Origin: Climacium dendroides
Taxonomy: Eukaryota > Streptophyta > Bryopsida > Hypnales > Climaciaceae
Direction: 5' to 3'
NCBI GenBank assembly: GCA_950106755.1
Contig: OX467082.1
Span: 27,466,001-27,530,000 of the forward strand
DNA length: 64,000 nt
How positions within the stretch are numbered: the first letter of the stretch is position 1; each line of letters starts with the position of its first letter. Positions 1 to 30,843 of the stretch are shown here, one piece after another. The notes below the pieces were generated by a model. That model worked only from the letters and a program-made list of their open reading frames with translations, was not told where the DNA came from and ran no database searches. The position numbers and the translations under genes were made by a program.

Positions 1-697
1 CAGGGGGCACCATCCCTTGAAATTTACACCTCAGGTACATCCTTTCCATAAAACATGCCCTGTGTGTCTCCTGAGCAGTACTTCACAGCTATTTCTGTAC
101 CTTTGACGTGCTGCCATTTTTTGAGGTGTGTCGTGCTTCTGACAGGAATTCCAGGCTTCGGTTGTGCTGCTGCACAAAACATTGTCTGTGAGGTCGCTTT
201 ATCAGTACTGGAAGGGGTTCATTCTGACAGAGAGATACTTGTGCAAGTCCTAGTGAGTTCTCTTCATTTTGATCACGAACTGCCTATTTTGTATTTCAGG
301 TTGGCAGAATGAAACGCAAGAGGAGAGAGGGTGGTATCGATGCAATCGTGATTGTTCGCTAATCTGCTGGATTGGAGTGGTGCAAGAGTAAACGTGTATG
401 TTACTGATGGTATCATGGAAACGCAGGGCAACATGGTTGGAAGGGACAGGAAATCCTGACATTTACAGTGTGTAGATAGACATGGCAAGGCTTCTAAGAT
501 CTTCCGTCTCAGTTCAATTCACCGAAGTGTTTTACAGCACAGGACCAGCCGGTTGAGACAGATGATATTTTAAAAGCTGGACTATTGTGGTTTAGTGGAG
601 TATTCCAGGGTTCCTAGGAGAGTAATTGTTAGATTGAACTGGGTGATGGTGGAGAAAGCACAGATGCCCGAAGGGGGATGTTATAGGGCAAGCAATC
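1..697 (+). other. Upstream leader/promoter of the BEACH gene
   Basis: This stretch precedes the first coding ATG at 698. Its base composition resembles the neighbouring gene rather than the AT-rich transposon regions. It contains acceptor-like sites such as the TTTCAG near 294-299, so it probably includes 5' untranslated exon and intron sequence. The short open frames in it show no protein-like composition. I see no clear TATA box and cannot place the transcription start; the true promoter may lie outside the window. Confidence 0.4.
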
Positions 698-19494
<18,797 letters not shown>

Positions 19495-20294
19495 GAAGCA
19501 GAATCTAATTGGGGTTGTGGGTTAGACCTCCCCATTAACCATCATTGTATAAAATTACAGTTCTATGCGGCGACCAGGAGCGAACTAGAGAGTTTCTGCT
19601 GTGAGGTTGACTGTTGTCCAAGCTTCGCTTGCGAATTGAAATTGGTTTATTCTCGAGTTATTTACTAAGTGCATTTTTTTGTCATCTTATGATCTACATG
19701 ATTTCTCGGTCAGTTGGTCACTCTACGCGTTGGTTTGTGTACGGAGATGGCGATAGTACCAGGTTGGAACAAAGTTGAAAGTAACTTAGTTGCCTGTGTC
19801 CATTGGTTTCTTTTTCTTGGACTGGGAAGAACTTGTTCATCTTATTGTTTCACAACTGGAAGGTCGGTTGGGCTGTTTACGTCATCTAAAATATGCCATA
19901 CCTTATTATTCATGGAGATGTTTTAGACAATTTCATCTACTTTTTTCCCCTGTTTTTTAATGTGTGAAAGATGTAATAGTTTATGCAATTAGTGAGGGTT
20001 TGAAAGAAATCTCTTGCAAAATTAATGTCATTCCAAAGAAAATCTTTATGGAAATGAGTACAATGTAGTAATATTTGCTTGACTTGAACTAACTTAACCT
20101 TGTTGATTTGAAAGTATCCCCAAAAGTGCAATTATTGTATATTTTTCCATATTTATATTTTTCCACATTGTGGTTGTGATTGGTTGATTGTTGATTCTTT
20201 AGATTTTAATTTTATGACTGTTATATAATGGATGATTGATGGTTGATTATCTAGATTTTGGTTTTAAGATCAAGTTATATTATGGTATCAGCGG
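19495..20294. other. 3' flank of the BEACH gene, then AT-rich spacer
   Basis: The first few hundred bases after the stop codon are presumed 3' untranslated region and downstream flank. I did not see a single convincing polyadenylation signal to fix the end. From about 19930 the sequence becomes AT-rich and repetitive, with no coding potential that I can support. Confidence 0.4.
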
Positions 20295-20455
20295 CCAAGA
20301 GAGCTTCCATTTTGAGAATCCATGGTAATTATTTTAAAATTCTAATTTTTTTTAATTCATGATTTACAATTTTTGATATTACAAAAATGTTTTTTCTCTT
20401 GAAAAGGGTGCCTCCAAATATGATGAAATGCTTATTTTGATTGTTTTGGATGTAC
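20295..20455 (+). repeat. Dispersed repeat, copy 1 (pair with 23490-23632)
   Basis: This segment begins GAGAGCTTCCA, continues through TTTTTTTTAATTCATGATTT and ends near a GCCTCCAAATATGATG stretch. It is recognisably the same as 23490-23632, with many substitutions. It is an old interspersed repeat of unknown class. No terminal structures could be defined. Confidence 0.5.
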
Positions 20456-20496
20456 ACATAGTTCCAAGTAGTATCATCAATTGCCAAAACAAGGTA

Positions 20497-21246
20497 CTCC
20501 CTCCGTCTTGAAATAAATCCAAGGAAATTCCTAGAAATTGTTAGACTAGTGCGTGAGTAGTTCCTATTTTCAAAGGATTGTGTAGTTATTATGGCTTTTA
20601 CTAAACCCATTAGACATAGAAGAATGGAAGTCAACAATGAAGCGACACATGTTGAAAATAGGCAACGAAATCAACAAATTTTTGCCTTTTTTAGAAGTGC
20701 TCCAATGATATTAATGTTGATCATTCTTTGAGCAATGTTGGTACATTGATGTCCATTAACATCCTTTGTATTCAATTTCAACTATGTTGTGTGATTCAAG
20801 TTGAAAAAAAATTCTAAACTAGAGATTTGTTAGTAGCAATTTCTATATAGTTGTAGGTTGAATTCTTCACCTTCGGTTGGTTATGCATTTTATGAACAAA
20901 TAACCTATTATTCTCTTTAAAACCATTAAATGAAGTATCTAAACTTAGCCAAATGCCTATGCTTTGTTTAATTTTGAATGGATGCTTAACTAGCATAAAT
21001 TAAATTTTATTCTTGCCTGACCTTGATTTTTTACTTTAAATAAATATTCGACGTTGATATGATGAATCTACTAGTAGGGTACAATGTTCTCTAAAGCATG
21101 GTGTATGAGGATTCTTTTGCTTCAAAGTCTTGGAACTAGCTTCATCAAGTTGTTATCCATCAAGTTGTAGAAAATGGAATCAATGTCAAATTTAATTTGG
21201 AATAAGTATATTTGAAAACTCTAGATTTATTTCGAGATAGAGGAAG
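20497..21246. mobile_element. Stowaway-type (Tc1/mariner) MITE, intact ends
   Basis: The left end is CTCCCTCCGTCTTGAAATAA. The right end, read in reverse complement, is CTTCCTCTATCTCGAAATAA, giving terminal inverted repeats of about 24 bp with mismatches. The element is flanked by TA on both sides (20495-20496 and 21247-21248), the mariner target duplication. CTCCCTCCGT is the classic Stowaway terminus of plants. There is no transposase. A second copy of the same family lies at 35843-40132, interrupted by younger insertions. Confidence 0.85.
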
Positions 21247-22326
21247 TAAATATTTGAGGTTGATGTAATTAGAGGGAACCATTAAGATATTTTAGGATCT
21301 CCTATTTGTGTCACCGAGGCGCATGGACAAGCTTTCAATAAGCCAATAGAGTGGGATGTTTTTCATGTCTATCTGTCAGTTTAGGGTTAGCTTATTGTAC
21401 TTCACAGTTCAGCGACCCATTGAAGAGAGATTTTGAAGTTGCATTTTGCAAGCTTGAAGTAAGGGAGGCAACCCATTTCTAACTACTTAAGGAGGTTTCA
21501 ACAATGGGGAAATTTTCCCATGTGCACAAATAGAGCTCATAAGGTTTCTATAATTTTTCAAATTTTTATTTCTTAAAACTTAATTACTATAAATTTTTTG
21601 AGCTAAAGATTTTGTTCTATCCATACTTGTTATATAGTCCCTCCTATTTCCAACCAAAGGCTCATTGCAAAATTCAACAAGGGTTTGGTTGCAATATTGA
21701 GAGTCTTATAGCCAATCATAATGCACCACAATTGCACTAGGAATTGTGCCATAATTAATCATTGTTCATCACCTCCTACATAGAATTACACCACCCTATG
21801 GTGTTAGAATGGATTGTTATCAGGAATCGGTTGCCTCCCATATCCTTGAATGCTGTTTTTCTGAATGATGCATTTTGAGTTAATTGTTTGAAGATCCGTC
21901 AACAGGCATTAAAAGCCGTTTCGAAAAGAGAGGTTCAAGGCCTGAAAAGAACATGTGGTTCTTCTCCAAGCTTAGGCTTAGAGTTTGAGGATTTACACCA
22001 AGGTTTGGACAACATCTTAATTTTGGTTTGTAAGCTTACAATCCATTGTTTTCCTTCCTGAATCAAGTTGCACGGAAGAAAGTTGTGTATTCACGAATGG
22101 ACAAATTTAATATGTCTTCATCTCTCTCGCTCCTTGGAACATGTTTCTGACAGTTCCAATATGTTAAAATGCTCGTTTTTTTCACTTGCTGCTTGGGATC
22201 ATTTGCCTTGAATACTTCGGATGGTTGTAGTCTCAAGCTTCTATTTGTCGAAGGTAAATGTGTTAGGCGATTTGTTGTCTCTGGCATGTTCTTTTATGAA
22301 TGAGATACTAAAGGGATTTAGTGTTA

Positions 22327-22731
22327 GGGCCACTTCACACTATAACCAACGGTTGAGAGGCCATGAGTTTCCACCAATCAAATTTCAAGAAACCAAGAGT
22401 TCAATCTCTCAACTCTTCACATCAAGAAGCACAAGTCCAAAGGTCAACGCCCTCCAACTATTTACATGGCAATAAATTGCCTACATGGCGATGGACTCTC
22501 AAAGAAAGTTTGGGTCGGCTAAAAATGAAGGTTCAAACTATGGCTAAGAGGCCATTAGATTGCTAGGAGTTTGGACTATGGCCATCCAAGTTGAGAGGAT
22601 GAGGGAGTTCATTGCCAAGGGTTCTTATTATTTATTGCCTATTTATTGCTCATTTTTTTGGACTCTCAACAAAGTTTGGCCACTCAATACCACAGCCTTT
22701 AGACTTAAACGACCCTAGTGTGAAGTGGCCC
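22327..22731. mobile_element. PIF/Harbinger (Tourist-like) MITE with TTA target duplication
   Basis: The termini are GGGCCACTTCACACTA and its inverse TAGTGTGAAGTGGCCC, perfect inverted repeats of at least 16 bp. The 405-bp element is flanked by TTA at 22324-22326 and 22732-22734. The GGGCC start with a 3-bp TTA duplication is the signature of Tourist/PIF-Harbinger MITEs. No coding sequence is present. Confidence 0.82.
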
Positions 22732-22734
22732 TTA

Positions 22735-25700
22735 GACTACTTAATTTGTAAAGGATGTAGGCATTGCTCATATACAATGTAGATACTATTGCAACTTCTA
22801 AGTACGAAGGCCATAAAAAATTGTATTTGCAACAGAGAACTTTTTGTGAGATTGTCTGGGAGTGCACCTTTGCTTTATATGATTTTCATAGAATTTTTTT
22901 CAATAGGATTGTGCAAGAAATAAAGTCTTGTATACTAAGATTGGTGAAAGAGTACAAACCATTGTAGGCCATTCTTGGTCTTAACATTCTAAAGGGATTT
23001 ATGTTCACTCTATCATCTTTGTATGTTGGAAGTGGGTTTTCATTTCATGCTCTTTTTTTGTTATTATTTGCTCTTTAGATTTGCATTTTTCTTCTCCTTA
23101 CGGATTGTTTCTTTTCTATTTACCAATGGAATTCATCAACTGTGGGAGTACTTGCCTCCATGCGTGCATAGCAGAGGAACAAATCCTAAACTCTAAATTT
23201 CAGAGGGATCTTGTAAGTTGAGTATGAAGCTAGGTTATGACTCAACATTGCTTGGCAGCTACTTAGTCATAGTGAATTTCAAAGTAGAATTCTGTAATTA
23301 AGGTAGAAATATCCCAAATCATCTTGTACCCATTCATGCACAATAGATCTCCTCTAAAGTGTCCCTAGACTTTCATTAAAGTGTCTCTCAAAAGTGTTAA
23401 TAAAGTGTTCCTTCACTTAACTACGATTAGTAGACTTCTAATTTTGTCAATGGGTAGAAGGATGGTTGTGGGTGTTTTAGTGACCAATCTTAGAGCTTCC
23501 ACTTTAAAAATTCATAGAAATTACATATCATATCCAATTTTTATTTTTTTTAATTCATGATTTTCAATTGCTAATGCTACAAGAAAAGGTACCTCCAATT
23601 ATGCTAAATTGCTTATATTGATAGTTTTTAGTGTTTCTATTGTAGATTAGAATTCCTTACCAAAATAAAAGCTAGCAACTAGTATGTCAACCTCTCAATT
23701 GTTAGTTTGTTTGAGATGAACCTCATTCATTTAGCAAGTATCAATGCTCATCATGTGCTCCAGTACAATGACAATTCCACCAATGAAAGATGAGTCTTAT
23801 CACCAACGCAGTTTGTAAAAATCATTAAATTTATAGATGAATAGGTATATTTTTTATTTTTACGAAGTCATTCATCATTACTTTTGGATGCTCAAACATT
23901 TAAAGGTTAAAATAAGATGTAGATAAATTAGTGTCACAAACATTGATGTAGAAAAATCCATTCATTTTTAGAAAGTACAAGGTTCATTTAAATTTAGATG
24001 AAGTCACTAGTTTTAAATAATATTTTCAATGAAAGTATGTGTGATGGATGGATGAACAAAGTAGGATGATTATTTAACTTGGTTTCATTCTTGGACACTT
24101 GTCATGCTACCACCATGAAAACAAAGAAAGATCAATTATAAAAACCTCTTGATTTGTTGGTTTTGTCTTTTGGATAAAGACTATGGCATCGACTCCACAT
24201 CAACTTTGGTTTCTAAGAGTCCAAATCCTATTTACAACTACATTCATATAAAAAGCTCTTATTCACATGTTTTGGGATGTGGAAGTGAGAATGCCACAAA
24301 CTAAAACCTTTAGTTTCTAAGAAAAATGATCTTTTGTGGATTTAATGGAAAAAATCTCACCTAGTCTAAACAATGTAAGATATGTAAGTTTAATCTATGT
24401 AAGTCTAACCTATACAAGTCTAACTTGTTCATAGTACCCCTTACAACTCATGACTATCGTACTACTTGTAGTTGATTAGTTATTAATACTTTGAAACTAC
24501 CAATGAAAATTGACTCTTGTAAGCACATGAAAAACATAGTTGTTATGAACTAAGATGTTATAATTGCTCACACAAATCTTTCCTTTAAAATATAACTACA
24601 ATAAAAATAGATAAATCACAATGCAAATATGGTCAATTAAATATGACAAAAAAGAGAACAAAAAAGACAAGACTTGGTTTAGAGAAGACAATCATCAATA
24701 CATGCTATGAGCTAGCCATCTATAAAAGTAAAGATTCTTCCATTTAGTCAATTGGTTGTGATTTAATAGCTTTTCTAGATCTTGTAGTATAAGAAGTCCA
24801 CCTTTAGGTTTAAACTAGCTTTCAATTGAAATCAATTATATGCCCCTATTGAATCAAAAATTAGCTTTATGTGAGTAAATGTGAGAACACCAAATAGTTC
24901 CACAACTTGAACATCAAGTTCCCTCTCACCTCTTCCAAGATTCAACCGCCATTGAGGAATCTAAAGACCACATACAATGCTTCTAAACCAAACACTTTTG
25001 TCTAAACTGATTGATGAATTCTTAGAAGCATGACCTTTACAAGTCCTATAGGAATGCAGTTTAGTAAAGCAAATGAGTTTTTTTTAGTGCTAAAACATGC
25101 ATGTCAATGACTTCCTACATATCTATGCAATGATCTTTGTGACAGATTTGTGTATGAATAATGAACGTAATGTTGTAGATTCAATGAGTCGAAAAGTGGC
25201 AAACAACCTTGTACCTGCCACCTATCTATTGCCAAAAAAACATGGACCATCAATATTCTTAAGAAAAAATGAAACTCCTCTAGTAGCCATTGATTTGATT
25301 TAAGAAAAGTTGATAGGTGGCGTTGATCATTTGTAATTTGGAGTGGAAAGAAAATATAAGAACCATTGATCTGGAGCGAGTGGATCTACACAATCTAGAG
25401 AGTTACGGTTTGGCGCTCTCTTAAGTTTATCTATCTTGTGTGTTTTGTGTGTCTTGCGTGTGTCTACATGAGAATTAGATTCAATTCCTTTAGCGCTTCA
25501 GTGAAAGTGAGTTATTGCTACTAAAATTCATTTTCAAGGTTAGTGTTGTTTTTTCTTTGTTGAACTTCACTTGGTTGGAGCTTCATTAGAGTGCCACTTT
25601 TGACTCTTGAGGTATGTTAAAGTTTTCAATTTTGGTCTTTGTTGTAGTAGGAAAAGTTTGTAGTTCTCTGAATTTGTCTCAAATAGGTCATTTTTAAGAT

Positions 25701-25744
25701 TCTGAATTAGGTCATTTTGTAAGAACCTTCAGTGCAAATTGTAA
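22735..25744. other. AT-rich intergenic DNA without a supported gene
   Basis: There are no credible coding exons on either strand; open frames are short and AT-biased. The only recognisable content is the second copy of a dispersed repeat at 23490-23632 and scattered low-complexity tracts. It is probably decayed transposon sequence. Confidence 0.5.
23490..23632 (+). repeat. Dispersed repeat, copy 2 (pair with 20295-20455)
   Basis: This copy matches the 20295-20455 segment in order (AGAGCTTCCA, then a T-rich run and TTAATTCATGATTT, then ACCTCCAATTATG) with substitutions and small gaps. It is an old repeat of unknown class. Confidence 0.5.
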
Positions 25745-26079
25745 GTTGTCTAGTATTGTTTGCAATGGGTCATTATGTTCAAATGGTCTACATCACCCTT
25801 CAAGATGCAGAATTGCACAAGTTGGTATCAAACAAGACTAATGCTCACAATGTCTATGGTTGGAACCATTGCAGGTGCTTTCTTATTACCACTTTTGCTA
25901 ATTTTAGTTTGTTTCCTACGTCTGATTATCATTTCCCTAAGTAATGCATGCACTTGAACGACTTGAAGAGAACATTAGGGAGGCAGATAGTTTGGTAAAG
26001 AAGGGGTTTGAGAAGGAACCACCAATGAAAACAAGTGTTGGTGAAGCTATATGTATTGTGCTAGGAGCTTTGACATAAG
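25745..26079 (+). pseudogene. Possible decayed fragment of a membrane protein
   Basis: Three overlapping frames carry protein-like text: VLFAMGHYVQMVYITLQDA, then VGTIAGAFLLPLLLILVCFL (a hydrophobic, transmembrane-like helix), then LERLEENIREADSLVKKGF followed by a stop. The frame switches suggest two frameshifts in one ancestral coding segment. I do not recognise the family. It could be a captured or retrocopied host gene fragment, or chance. It sits in AT-rich transposon DNA, far from any intact gene. Confidence 0.25.
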
Positions 26080-26089
26080 TTGTAAATGT

Positions 26090-28317
26090 AAGATTTTTTT
26101 ATCCAATTATTTATTATATCTTTAGATGTAGAATAGATCCTTAACCTTTGTGTAATTAGAAGAAGCAGGTTCTTGACTGCTTCAATTGTATAGGTTTTAT
26201 GGTTTGGAGGTTAAATATTTAGGATGGATCTTGTAATAATCAGAAGAAGTAAGTGGTTGCATGGTAGCATTCCTTTAGTGATGTTATGATATTATGAATA
26301 ATGGAGCTGTCCTCCTTCAAAGAATACCCTAATGCATTATGTGATGTATAGAAAAGGAAAATTAGGGTTGAAATTACTAACCAACTAGGCAATTTTTGGC
26401 ATCTGTAGTTGTCTTTCAATTGGAAGAAAGTCCTTGTGATCAAATAGTATTAGTAATTTAGTTTTAGTTTATAACATTATTATCTACATCAAAATTTTAG
26501 GATGAAGGAACTTGAACAATTAAAGTGCACTAATAGCACAAAGTTTTTGACCATTTAAAAAAAAGAACACACATGTACCCTTTCCAAGGATTTTTGAATG
26601 TAAAAGTTTTGCAACTAATAGAAAAAAGACTTTTGTATTCCTTCTAAAATTTGTGTAAAATGGGATAACGACACGTGTATCCCTTTTGGAAATCATCTAT
26701 GGTTTTCTTGGAAAATGACATTTTATCACAATATACTCAAAAGAGGTAGTAACTACCTTTTAACAAGGACATTTTGTCTAGACAAAGATTAGCTAAGATT
26801 ATATAAGAAATAAATGACAAACTTGATAGTGTGTGAAAACATATGTAATGATGATTAAAATGAAGATCATGTTTGTTATATTATATATTGTGAATATGTA
26901 AATCAAGAAGTGTTGCCTTGAAAACCATAGTTAAGGTATGGTTGGATTGTCAAAATTTTGTACAAATAAGAAGCACAACTCATTGTAATCCTCCAACTGA
27001 TTTAACACAAAACATTCAATACATCAAGAGAAAATGTTTTCAAAATCTTGTAGTCAAAATGACTGAAATTCAAAACAAAAGATTAAATTGGTGTCAACTT
27101 TGATAATAAAATCATAATATAACATTTTAATGGAGCCACATCTGCCTTAGCAAACAAAACATAATCTAATGATTGTGAAAAAAACAAATATACCATATAT
27201 AACTACTTTTGAACTTTTGAAAGTATAGAATTAATAGTGGTCATCAAGAAGGAAAAAAATGGTCATCAAGAGATAATGCAAAACATCGAGAGATTACTAC
27301 AAAGATCCAAATATCTGTATAAACATCCAAAGATCTCCCAATGCTTTGTCCAAAATTCAATAATTAATCCAAAAGTAGTTAAATGTGGCATAAATCCAAA
27401 TTTCATTTTTTGGTCCAATAACTTTTGAGGCCAAAGATGTCTAATGCTATTCAAGAATGTTATAATATTAGAACCACTTCATTTTAGGCCCTAGTCTCTT
27501 TAGATATCCCACATTATACGAATGTTTGTAGCAAGGTATCATATTAATAGCCAATGTGCTTTTCACAAAATCTAAAATTAAAAAAATCATACTAGTCGGA
27601 TAGGACAAGGATCCAACTCTATTCAAATTCCCACTTGACCTTAATCATGTTGCCATATTTTGGTAGGGAGATAAGTTCAAAAATTTCAAGCATACAAATC
27701 TGGTTTAGCCATTTTCAATACAATAGTACATGATTTTTGTGTTTTCATTGATTCCCATTGGCACCTTCCCTACATCAATCAAGGTGGCTCGCTCCTCGTT
27801 AGTTTTGTAGTAATCAACTCCAAGTATCATTACATTGTGCACAATACAAAGTTTGATTTAGTAATATATAGCTACATGTTACTCTGATTGTGCACAAAAA
27901 CTTCTACAACAATACCTAAAGCTAATCTATCATGAATTGATGATTTGAAGAAGTGAAATTGCATCATGCTCCCAAGATAGGCCCAATGATTTAACTAACA
28001 ATCACCTTCAAAAATTCATGTATTGAGTAAGGTTCACAACTATAGAAACATACAAAAAATGTTGAGGTCAAAATTGAATACATCAAGTGGAACAAAAAAG
28101 GTTTAAAGCGAGAACTACGAGGTTCAAAAAGTGGCTTCTAAAATTGAAAGGACAATGATGGTGAATCATCCTTCATTGAACAAAACTTTTAAAGAGCTAG
28201 AAAGTACCCTAATAAGCTCGTCAAATTAACAAGAAACAAGGAAAAAAAACCATTCCAATATTAAAAGACTTACTCTACCAACATGTGAAAATTAATGCAA
28301 TTTCAATAATGCTCAAA
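26090..28317. other. AT-rich intergenic DNA, nothing recognised
   Basis: Both strands show only short open frames with AT-driven composition. No terminal repeats, RNA genes or conserved protein motifs were found. Confidence 0.5.
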
Positions 28318-28479
28318 CACTACTAGGAAATTCAGATTTTTTGTTGATATGGACGTGTTGATCATCAACACTTTTTTGTTGATTTCTGTCCAAACCAACA
28401 AATTATTGTCCAACTCAACAAAAAAGTGTTGATGATCAATACGTCCAAATCAACAAAAAATCTGAATTTTCTAGTAGTG
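28318..28479. mobile_element. 162-bp CACTA-type MITE, copy 1
   Basis: The element starts CACTACTAGGAAATTCAGAT and ends with the inverse CTAGTAGTG. It is flanked by AAA on both sides, a 3-bp target duplication typical of CACTA elements. Almost the whole element is one long inverted repeat (arms of about 75-80 bp) with a nested palindrome TGTTGATCATCAACA. Two further copies of exactly 162 bp occur at 29262 and 34523. Confidence 0.85.
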
Positions 28480-28591
28480 AAACTATAGTAGTAGTCTTAG
28501 ACCTTTGAAGGATGGTTTTACATACAAAGAAAAAAAGTTTATTCGGATAAGACAAAGATAATTGTTTGCAATGCACAGATAGAAGAATAAC

Positions 28592-29161
28592 TATTATAAA
28601 ATTCACCCAAAACCTTAGTCTATAAACTTAACCACCCGACCATAGAGGAGAACCTAACAAGCAAGTGTCCTTCCTCACCTCCAAGCTTCCATCTTATAGT
28701 CTCAAGGACTATAAGTTCCAATAAGACGAACTCTAGTGGAACTCCACTCTTTTACTTTATCACCTCTATTTTATTCCTTCTAATCCTAACTATGCATAGA
28801 TATAGTCTCTAGAAGCTTCCATCCTTGTCCATGGACTACACAACTCTTAGTATAGTCTACTTGTCCACATCTAGTGCTCCCTTGGACTCATCCAAGCCAC
28901 CGATCCACTTCAGTGCTCTCTTGAATTATCCAAGCCATTGATTCACCCTAGTGCTCCCTTAGACTCATCCAAGCCATCGGTCCATCCCAGTGTTGCCTTG
29001 GATTATCCAAACCACTGACTTACTCCAATTGAAGTTGTTCCACTCCATTGCACACGTCTGCAATGAAGTCTTTACCTCTGTGCTTACATACTAACCATGC
29101 AGAGTATGGTTAGTACATTCATCCAACATCCATCCACATACCCTTCAAGGTACCTTATACA
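28592..29161 (-). repeat. 3' LTR of the gypsy element
   Basis: About 570 bp, homologous over its length to the 32170-34844 LTR. The outer TG terminus is mutated to TA; the inner terminus reads TGTATAAGG on the minus strand next to the polypurine tract. It contains several imperfect tandem units of about 45 bp with the core AGTGCTCCCTTGGA...ATCCAAGCCACC (28869-29030). Their number differs between the two LTRs. Confidence 0.85.
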
Positions 29162-29172
29162 TTCCCCCCTTT
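29162..29172 (-). other. Polypurine tract of the gypsy element
   Basis: On the minus strand AAAGGGGGGAA immediately precedes the TGTATAAGG start of the 3' LTR. This is the expected position and composition of a plus-strand primer for LTR retrotransposon replication. Confidence 0.7.
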
Positions 29173-29261
29173 AAAACAAGTCATTGTCTGCAATGACAAA
29201 GTTAGGATAATTTGCTCTAAAACCCACTTCCCTTTCCCAAGAGGCTTCGTCTTCAGGATAA

Positions 29262-29423
29262 CACTACTAGAAAATTCAGATTTTTTGTTGATTTGGACGT
29301 GTTGATCATCAACACTTTTTTGTTGATTTGGATAGAAATCTATTGATTTGGACAAAAATCAACAAAAAAGTGTTGATGATCAACACGTCCAAATCAACAA
29401 AAAATCTGAATTTTCTAGTAGTG
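29262..29423. mobile_element. 162-bp CACTA-type MITE, copy 2, inside the gypsy element
   Basis: It starts CACTACTAGAAAATTCAGAT and ends with the inverse, flanked by TAA on both sides. It is nearly a perfect hairpin. It lies between the polypurine tract and the integrase remnant, so it inserted after the retrotransposon. Confidence 0.88.
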
Positions 29424-29446
29424 TAATCTTTCCGTTTTATCAAAAA

Positions 29447-30152
29447 TCATTGAAATGATCGATTCCTTAAATGTTGAGTATCAACCTTCAAAATCCTCTC
29501 AGATTCAGCCAACAATTCACCCTCAATTGCAGCATTTGGAAGGTCAGACAATACATGAATAGGATCTGACACATACTTTCTTAGCAGACTTACATAAAAC
29601 ACATTGTGAATTATCCAATCAATTGACAATCTCAACTCGTAAGCAACTGGTCCTATTCTTTTAGTGATTTCAAAAGGACCACAAAATCGAGGGGACAACT
29701 TCTTGGATTTTCCCAGCTTCAATCCAGACCTTTGAGGTGTGACTTTTAGAAACTTCTTTGTCTTCCATGTCAAATTCGCAAAAACTTCTCTTCTGATCAG
29801 CATAATATTTAACTCTCTCTTGAGAACTCTTCATACTGACTTTCACAGATTCAATTACCTCATTTATTTCCCTAATCATTTGGTTAATACTTTCAAACCT
29901 TGAATTAGAAGTTGAAAGTGAAATTGGAGTCCTATACTCTTGTCCATACAATGCAAAGAATGGATTTACACCAATACTTCTATGAAGTTTCTCATTATAG
30001 GCAAATTCCACCAAATACAACCACTTTATCCAAGAATGTTGCTTCTTACCAACATACATCCTAAGCATATCCTCCAATGGTCTATTTGTTCGTTCAATTT
30101 GACCATTAGTCTCAAGGTGGTAAGTGGTACTCAGTTTAATTTTAGTACCACA
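29447..30152 (-). pseudogene. Gypsy integrase C-terminal half and post-integrase region, broken
   Basis: The minus-strand translation shows the end of the integrase core (STTYHLETNGQIERTNRPLE, containing the catalytic glutamate region), then EFAYNEKLHRSIGVNPFFALYG. After a frameshift near 29790 comes LSPRFCGPFEITKRIGPVAY and the HNVFYVSLLRKYV tail typical of Ty3/gypsy integrases. The integrase zinc finger and first catalytic aspartates are missing. The left boundary of the deletion lies exactly at the inverted LTR fragment at 30153. Confidence 0.8.
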
Positions 30153-30252
30153 TTTATAAGGTACCTTGAAGGGTATGTGGATAGATGTTGGATGAATGTA
30201 CTAACCATACTCTGCATGATTAGTGTGTAAGCACAGAGGTAAAGACTTCATT
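30153..30252 (+). repeat. Inverted LTR-end fragment filling the RT deletion
   Basis: These 100 bp are the reverse complement of the LTR terminus at about 29066-29160, with few mismatches (for example GTACCTTGAAGGGTATGTGG, then CTCTGCATGATTAGTGTGTA). The fragment lies opposite in orientation to the element's own LTRs, exactly where reverse transcriptase and RNase H should be. It probably marks a rearrangement or self-integration followed by deletion. Confidence 0.8.
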
Positions 30253-30810
30253 CAAATAAAACAAAAATACTTCATTACATTTTTTAATTGACCTTTTCAT
30301 TTGCACATGAGAAAGCAAAGGAATATTTGGTATGGATCTTTTACCTTTTATGCAAAATGCTTTACCGTTTTGGAGTTTTCCATGGTCTGCCCCCTCTCTG
30401 CAAGCAATCCACGCATCCACTTCTCATAACCACGCCATTCCCAATATGACATCATACCTAGCTCCATTCCAAACCTCAAAATCCGCGGTGGTATGTACTC
30501 TTTGGATGCTAATAGGAACATTGATTAGTCGGTGATCAATCAAGCTAGATTGATTATTGGGCAACAATACCAAACAATGCTTAGTAGGAACTAGAAGAAG
30601 TCCTAATTTTTTAGCAAAATCGGCTGATATCATGTTATGTGTTGACCTAGAATCAATCAAAATCATGGAAGAAAAAGAAGAGTTTACAAAACCCTTAATT
30701 TGCACCACTATTGATTCCCGCTCCACCTCCATATTCATCACAGTTGAGGAAACCTGAATTGTTTCATTATCTTTTTTTTGTACCTCCTCCTCCCCTTCAT
30801 CCACTTCCAT
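30220..30810 (-). pseudogene. Gypsy retropepsin-like protease remnant
   Basis: The minus strand encodes a pepsin-like retroviral protease. The active-site loop reads LIDSRSTHNMIS where families of this type have D(S/T)G, so the catalytic glycine is replaced by arginine, consistent with a G-to-A change. The flap and the end YDVILGMAWL are recognisable, followed after a short break by the linker that normally leads into reverse transcriptase (30220-30420). The protein is inactive by this criterion. Confidence 0.75.
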
Positions 30811-30843
30811 AGTAGCCGCATGTCACTTATTTTTTGGGCACTA

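Noticed and set aside
55..312. 85-codon plus-strand open frame upstream of the BEACH gene
   Set aside because: Composition is not protein-like and it lies in the presumed leader; the SPIRRIG-like N-terminus clearly starts at 698.
20280..20300. TGGTATCAGCGG resembling a retrotransposon primer binding site
   Set aside because: No LTR end with CA precedes it and no second LTR was found; left unassigned.
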